This document shows, piece after piece, positions 59,400-64,000 of a stretch of 64,000 nucleotides of DNA (position 1 is the first letter of the stretch; the number at the start of each line of letters is the position of its first letter). The stretch is from Macrotrachela quadricornifera. Taxonomy: Eukaryota; Rotifera; Eurotatoria; Philodinida; Philodinidae. The translations under genes were made by a program, and so were the position numbers. The notes beneath the pieces were generated by a model, which made no database searches, was not told the DNA's origin, and saw nothing but the letters and a program-made list of their open reading frames with translations. The stretch covers positions 1 to 64,000 of the forward strand of contig JAJEKB010018398.1 of the NCBI GenBank assembly GCA_022393335.1, read 5' to 3'.

Positions 59400-62300
59400 A
59401 TTTTTATCGTTGAAAAATATTCTATTTCAAATAAATTTTATCTATTAAAAAGAGGAAGTATCAATTTGGGCAAGGTCGTTATAATAATATCTTTCCTTGA
59501 TACTTACTATTTAATAATGAGTCAAATATATATATGTATATATATAATGCTGAAAAGAAAAAATGTGAATATTTGCTCTTTTTTTACCTATGTCCATGTG
59601 ATTACTTTTATTGATGAAATTTGGATAATGTTATATTCATGCAAAGAAACAAATTATTATTGTTTTCTCTTTCGTTCTTTCATTCAACATGTACAAAGCG
59701 CAAATAAAAATATTTTTCAACGTGAAAATACTTTTATAATTTGGTATTCACATGAAAACAATGAAGGTCAACAATATGATAGCAAGAATTTTGGGTTTTT
59801 TTAATCTTAAAATATAGTTTAATTGTAAATCACAAATTAAAAATAAGATTTAATCATTAATTCGAATTCTTATAATACGAATGAAAAAAAAAATTTTCTT
59901 TTTAATACATGTTTTTCACTATATTTTAACATTAAAAAACCAAGCTTATAGAGATTAACAAATTATACTGATAGTTAAAAAGAAAAGATCGATTTTAGGT
60001 ATCATTCTACTTTTGAAGAGATATTATGTACAAGTCTAGCATGTTCAATATATTAATTTTGCATGAATGAAATCAAATTTTCGTTCTATTATTTTTGTTT
60101 TTCAAGATATGGTATATGCGATCATATGTAATTTTTTTATTGATTTAATAGAAATTCTTCGCAAATCATTTTATTAGTTTACGATAAGCAGCATGGTGTC
60201 TCAAGCTTAGTTTAAAGTAAATACTTGAAAACAGATTCAATAATTCAATCAAATTGAATCTTTATCAATTGTCTCGTAATTAAGAATAAAACCTTAAGAC
60301 TATTTTTAAATTAAAAACAAAAGTGGATATTCTTCATATTTTGATCATTGCGAATGGAAATAATATTCTAAACATATGATTTGATAGGACGAACTTTGTT
60401 CTATAAAACCTATAAATTCATCAAATTGTAAAATTTACCTTAATAGATTTCGCATGCACTGGATTTCAGACAATACTATTTGCCATATATACAGAAGTAT
60501 TGCATGCAAATATTTACATAGATAAAAGTCCAACGTGATGTTATATATTTTACTTGACAACTGAAAGGAACTGTGCTTTCTTTTATATATATTGAAATGT
60601 ATTTCTTGGCATGTAAAATCCGAGTTGAGGATTTATTACATGAAATAAGTTTATATTTTAAGAAAACAGGTCATTGTGATCAATTCGTAAGAAGCATTTT
60701 CTGGGTAAAATAAATAATTATGAATTAAACCTCGTTATAAGATCAATTTCTTCGACTATTTTTTTTTTTGTATTCAATGATAATTTTATTCTCGTCACTT
60801 GTTTTACATGTTACACATAACAAGATATTTTCGTCATGCTCATTTGATAGAAAAAGTTCCGTCTTCATATTTAAAATTGTCAAGTTTCAACCATATTAAT
60901 GTAATGCACTACCGATACAATCAATTGATCAGGAAGTAAACATCTAAAATAGGATTATTACACCTGGTTTTTTACAAATTTTTCAATAGAAAATGTTAAA
61001 TTCATATAAAAAATTCCATTGGAAAGATTAAGCAATACCCTTGATTACTCCAGACAAACAGATTAACTGACCAATTGAGTAAATAATTTTTAGTTTTATG
61101 AAAAATTTACGATGTCTATTAAAACATCCTATTGAGTAGAAAGTACACACGAAAAGAACTACAGAAAAGATGATGAAGCAAAACAGTAATTTAAATTTTT
61201 TATTGTTTTCTATTCAATATGAAAAACTATTATATATCTATGAATTTTACATAAAATGCAATCAAATTGATACGATCTTCTAATTATCGAAAAGTTGATT
61301 ATACATAGACAAAAACAAATTCTTCTGAATAACGGATTGTTTAACTATTAAGATCGAATATACACGCTCATCAACAATCGTGTATAATTACCGTAGCTGT
61401 GATTTTAGAAATTTGTAATGAAGCGTACAAAGATGATTGAATTATTTGCAACATAATTTTTTTTTATAAATATCTGTTTCATCGTTGTATGTATTTTTAG
61501 CAGCTAGTCATGATACAAGTTTATACTAAAATAGATTTTTGATTGAAAATTCTCTTAGATATAAGTTGGATAAGATAAACTACAAAAGTATCAGATATTA
61601 TATAGGAATGATATTGGTAAGAGATCGAACATCGTAAACAAATTTATGTAGAAAAACCAAGTTTTCCATCTTCTTTGATTAGAAAATTTAAAAACTAGTC
61701 CATCATAATCAGCAACTCATGCTCTACCAAGCTATGTGTAAAAAATGACAAAAAAAATTCATTTGAAGTTGGCATTGACTGCACTTTAAATAAATGCATT
61801 TAATTATATTTTATTTATTTTAGATCATCTTATTGACATAGTGTCATTATTAAGTTTTTTTTATGTATTCACTTTTTTCAAATCGTGTAATGACATTAAT
61901 TTAATGAATAGTAAACAATTTTCATGGTTTTTAAATTATTTAATCGAACAGACTCAATGAACAATAAGCATTTTTATATATTCAGTTTAAATTTATATAT
62001 TTTAGATTACATATTTGATTAGATTCAGCAAGCAGTAAGTATATTTTATTATTTATTTAAAAATAATTGTCTACTATTCTATATGACAAAAGATCGTAGA
62101 AACGATCAATTATGATTTCTATTTTTCCCCGTATACCATGCCAAAAATATATAATAGTAATGCAGAGCCTCTAATTATCAACTTGGGTAGATATATCCTC
62201 CCGGAAAAAAATAGTTTTGCCTTATATTTGAAATTTATTATCACTATGAAGATACATTTTTTAAGAAACAATTACATATTCTGAAAGCTCGTGAAGTTTT

Positions 62301-64000
62301 CTATTACTTTGTATAAATAGGTTGTAGTTTCAACTTATTCATTAGCAAAATAAATTGAAGACAACGAAAGCACTCTCATGTTTAGATTCCCGCAGACATG
62401 ACTTAGTCTCCTACACTAGTTTTTAAACTTTTTGTTAGTATGGAATCGCCTTTTGAGAAATGTGATTACATATTTTGATAGAATTTGAAATTCTCTATGG
62501 CTGCATATATCTGGCATCGCACCGATGGTTCTTTGAAAAAAAGGGTTTTCGATAAAAAAAAATCGTTGATGTAGATTAAACACAGACTAAAAAAGTCAAA
62601 AATGAAAGCGATTGTTAGCTGTTGACATTTGCAATCATGCTTTTCCTACCCAGTTCAGAAAAAAGAAATATAAAAATATAACAAACAACAAAGGCAGGAA
62701 CTGACTAAAAGGCACCTGACTGTATTTTCATTTTGTGATATTGCGAGAGCAGGAAGACCTAGAAAAACAGAAGAAGACACAGTGGCTTCCACATATTTAT
62801 AAGGCAAGATAATATGATAAATTCAGTTTAGTTTAAAAGTTTCTTTCTCAAAACCATGACCAGTTCCTACCGTGAGCAGAAAAAGTCTTTTTTGAAAACA
62901 AAAAAGAATATCAGTTGTGATCAACTCTGCAAATTCGAAATGATCCAGTATTCAGTTTAAATGTACTGATATTCAAAAAATTCTACTTGAAAAAATTTCA
63001 ATTACTGAGTGCAATATGATTGAGTTTTGACAATTTTTCATAAAATTTTACTAAAGATGTGGAAAATCTTATGTTAGTAAGGTTACATGATGTAATGAGT
63101 TTTTATCAAAATCCATCAAAGCTTTATTAGCTGAAATCAAGTTGTCTATATTGTGCTAACTGGTTATCTTTTAGAAACAACGTCCTCACCCGAGCAAATA
63201 TAATCAATTCTAGACATATTATCCATACTAGAGTCGAAATTTTTGGATTTCAATCATGGAAATCATATTGAAGTTCAGATTGGAAGATGTCTTTGTGTTT
63301 CCTCACGCTTTATATACAACAGTTAGAAAAGACTTATCTCAGTGGTCCCAAGCATATATTTTAAAAGTTTTTCGGTTCGCACGTCAACAAGTCTATCGTA
63401 ATTTGCTTTCGTATTTTTAAATTTCAACTTTAATTAATATTTCTTTTAGCTAAACCGATAAATTTCATGACAAAAAGATTTACAAAAAAACACCTTCAAT
63501 TAAAATGACTGCCTTTTTGGTTCTTATGATATATTTCGGAGGATAATTTTGAACTTTTTTATCGTTCCCCTTGCTTGGAATCATATTGATTCATTCAAAT
63601 CGACTGATATTATCAACTATTATTCAAAGCAAACTAGGTTTTTCTCACAAAAAGAGGTGGAGTGGACAGTCAGCATGTATTTAACTATTACCTTACATTT
63701 ATTTGTTGGATAATAATTTGAGTACAATTAACGTACCCTCAATTAAGAAGTATCAAAGATCTACATTTTTTTTCTATTTTTTTAACGAGTGATGCAAACG
63801 TTTTTGCAAAACAAAAATGTCGTATGATACTTCGCCAGCTACAACATTTTCCCAAAGAATCAAAAACACCTATTTGGAACCTACGTTGAAAGGACTTTTT
63901 CCCTGTATGGTCGAGACAATTCTATAGTGTCTCATCTTTGGATACCAAGCATGTCTTCAAACAGTACTAAAGTTCGATCTGAAAAGGAAAAGACAGCTTC
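59400..64000. other. Non-coding stretch to the window edge; repeat copies at 61905-62045
   Basis: No convincing gene; the open frame at 59376-59804 lacks motifs. At 61905, 61959 and 62029 the unit (G)AA(C/T)A(G/A)TAA...TTTTTA recurs. It matches the tandem repeat at 6600-7065, embedded in the same AAATTTATATATTTTAG context. TA-rich runs lie near 59525-59545. Otherwise nothing is recognised. Confidence 0.5.

Noticed and set aside
59376..59804. 142-codon plus-strand open frame next to the CRAL-TRIO gene
   Set aside because: Composition is that of AT-rich random sequence (Ile, Tyr, Phe, Lys, Asn), with no domain, splice context or signal peptide.

Overview
This is AT-rich eukaryotic nuclear DNA. 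The genes are short and split by introns of about 50-58 bp with GT/AG ends, separated by long non-coding stretches full of transposon debris. Four things together suggest an invertebrate, most likely a bdelloid rotifer: the tiny introns; animal families (astacin, secreted phospholipase B, clan-3 P450, cathepsin L, NHL-repeat proteins); genes that look bacterial or fungal (aldo/keto reductase, CocE/NonD hydrolase, a binding-protein/methyltransferase fusion, a fungal-type CRAL-TRIO protein); and R2-clade, mariner and hAT elements. The species assignment is inference.

Layout. 1-786 is the 3' end of a gene entering from the left edge. 3690-4900 (minus) is a decayed CocE/NonD hydrolase. 5439-5598 is a 160-bp hAT MITE with a perfect 8-bp target duplication. 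6600-7065 is a degenerate ~67-bp tandem repeat and 7340-8580 an old foldback. 8590-16500 is a head-to-tail pile of at least four broken R2-clade non-LTR retrotransposon copies; one holds a 976-bp hAT MITE and a small foldback. 19344-20680 is a very well conserved 1.34-kb palindrome. 21795-21998 is a small Lys/Ala-rich gene crossing a 10-N gap. 24045-24592 is a broken astacin. 25704-27044 is a secreted chitin-binding-like plus NHL protein. 27645-28690 is a nested palindrome. 30315-31442 (minus) is an intact cathepsin L-like protease. 31797-33163 is a nested inverted-repeat element. 33704-35408 (minus) is a two-exon coiled-coil protein with a myristoylation-type N-terminus. 38648-40417 (minus) is a single-exon fusion of a periplasmic-binding-protein-like domain and a methyltransferase, the most unusual gene here. 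41960-44845 is a dead APE-type LINE. 45956-47688 is an aldo/keto reductase pseudogene. 48660-49353 (minus) is a dead mariner beside a palindrome. 49901-53027 (minus) is an intact five-exon cytochrome P450 with two transposons in one intron. 54735-56199 is a five-exon phospholipase B1-like GDSL lipase. 56921-57553 is another palindrome. 58164-59335 (minus) is a two-exon CRAL-TRIO protein. From 59400 to the end I see no gene.

There are no operons. The intact genes seem to be independent housekeeping or secretory functions: extracellular proteolysis, lipid hydrolysis and transfer, oxidation, and extracellular matrix or chitin binding. The recurring theme is foldback or TIR elements without coding capacity, roughly one per 6 kb, some nested in each other, together with decaying genes of foreign type. 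No rRNA, tRNA or CRISPR array was recognised.
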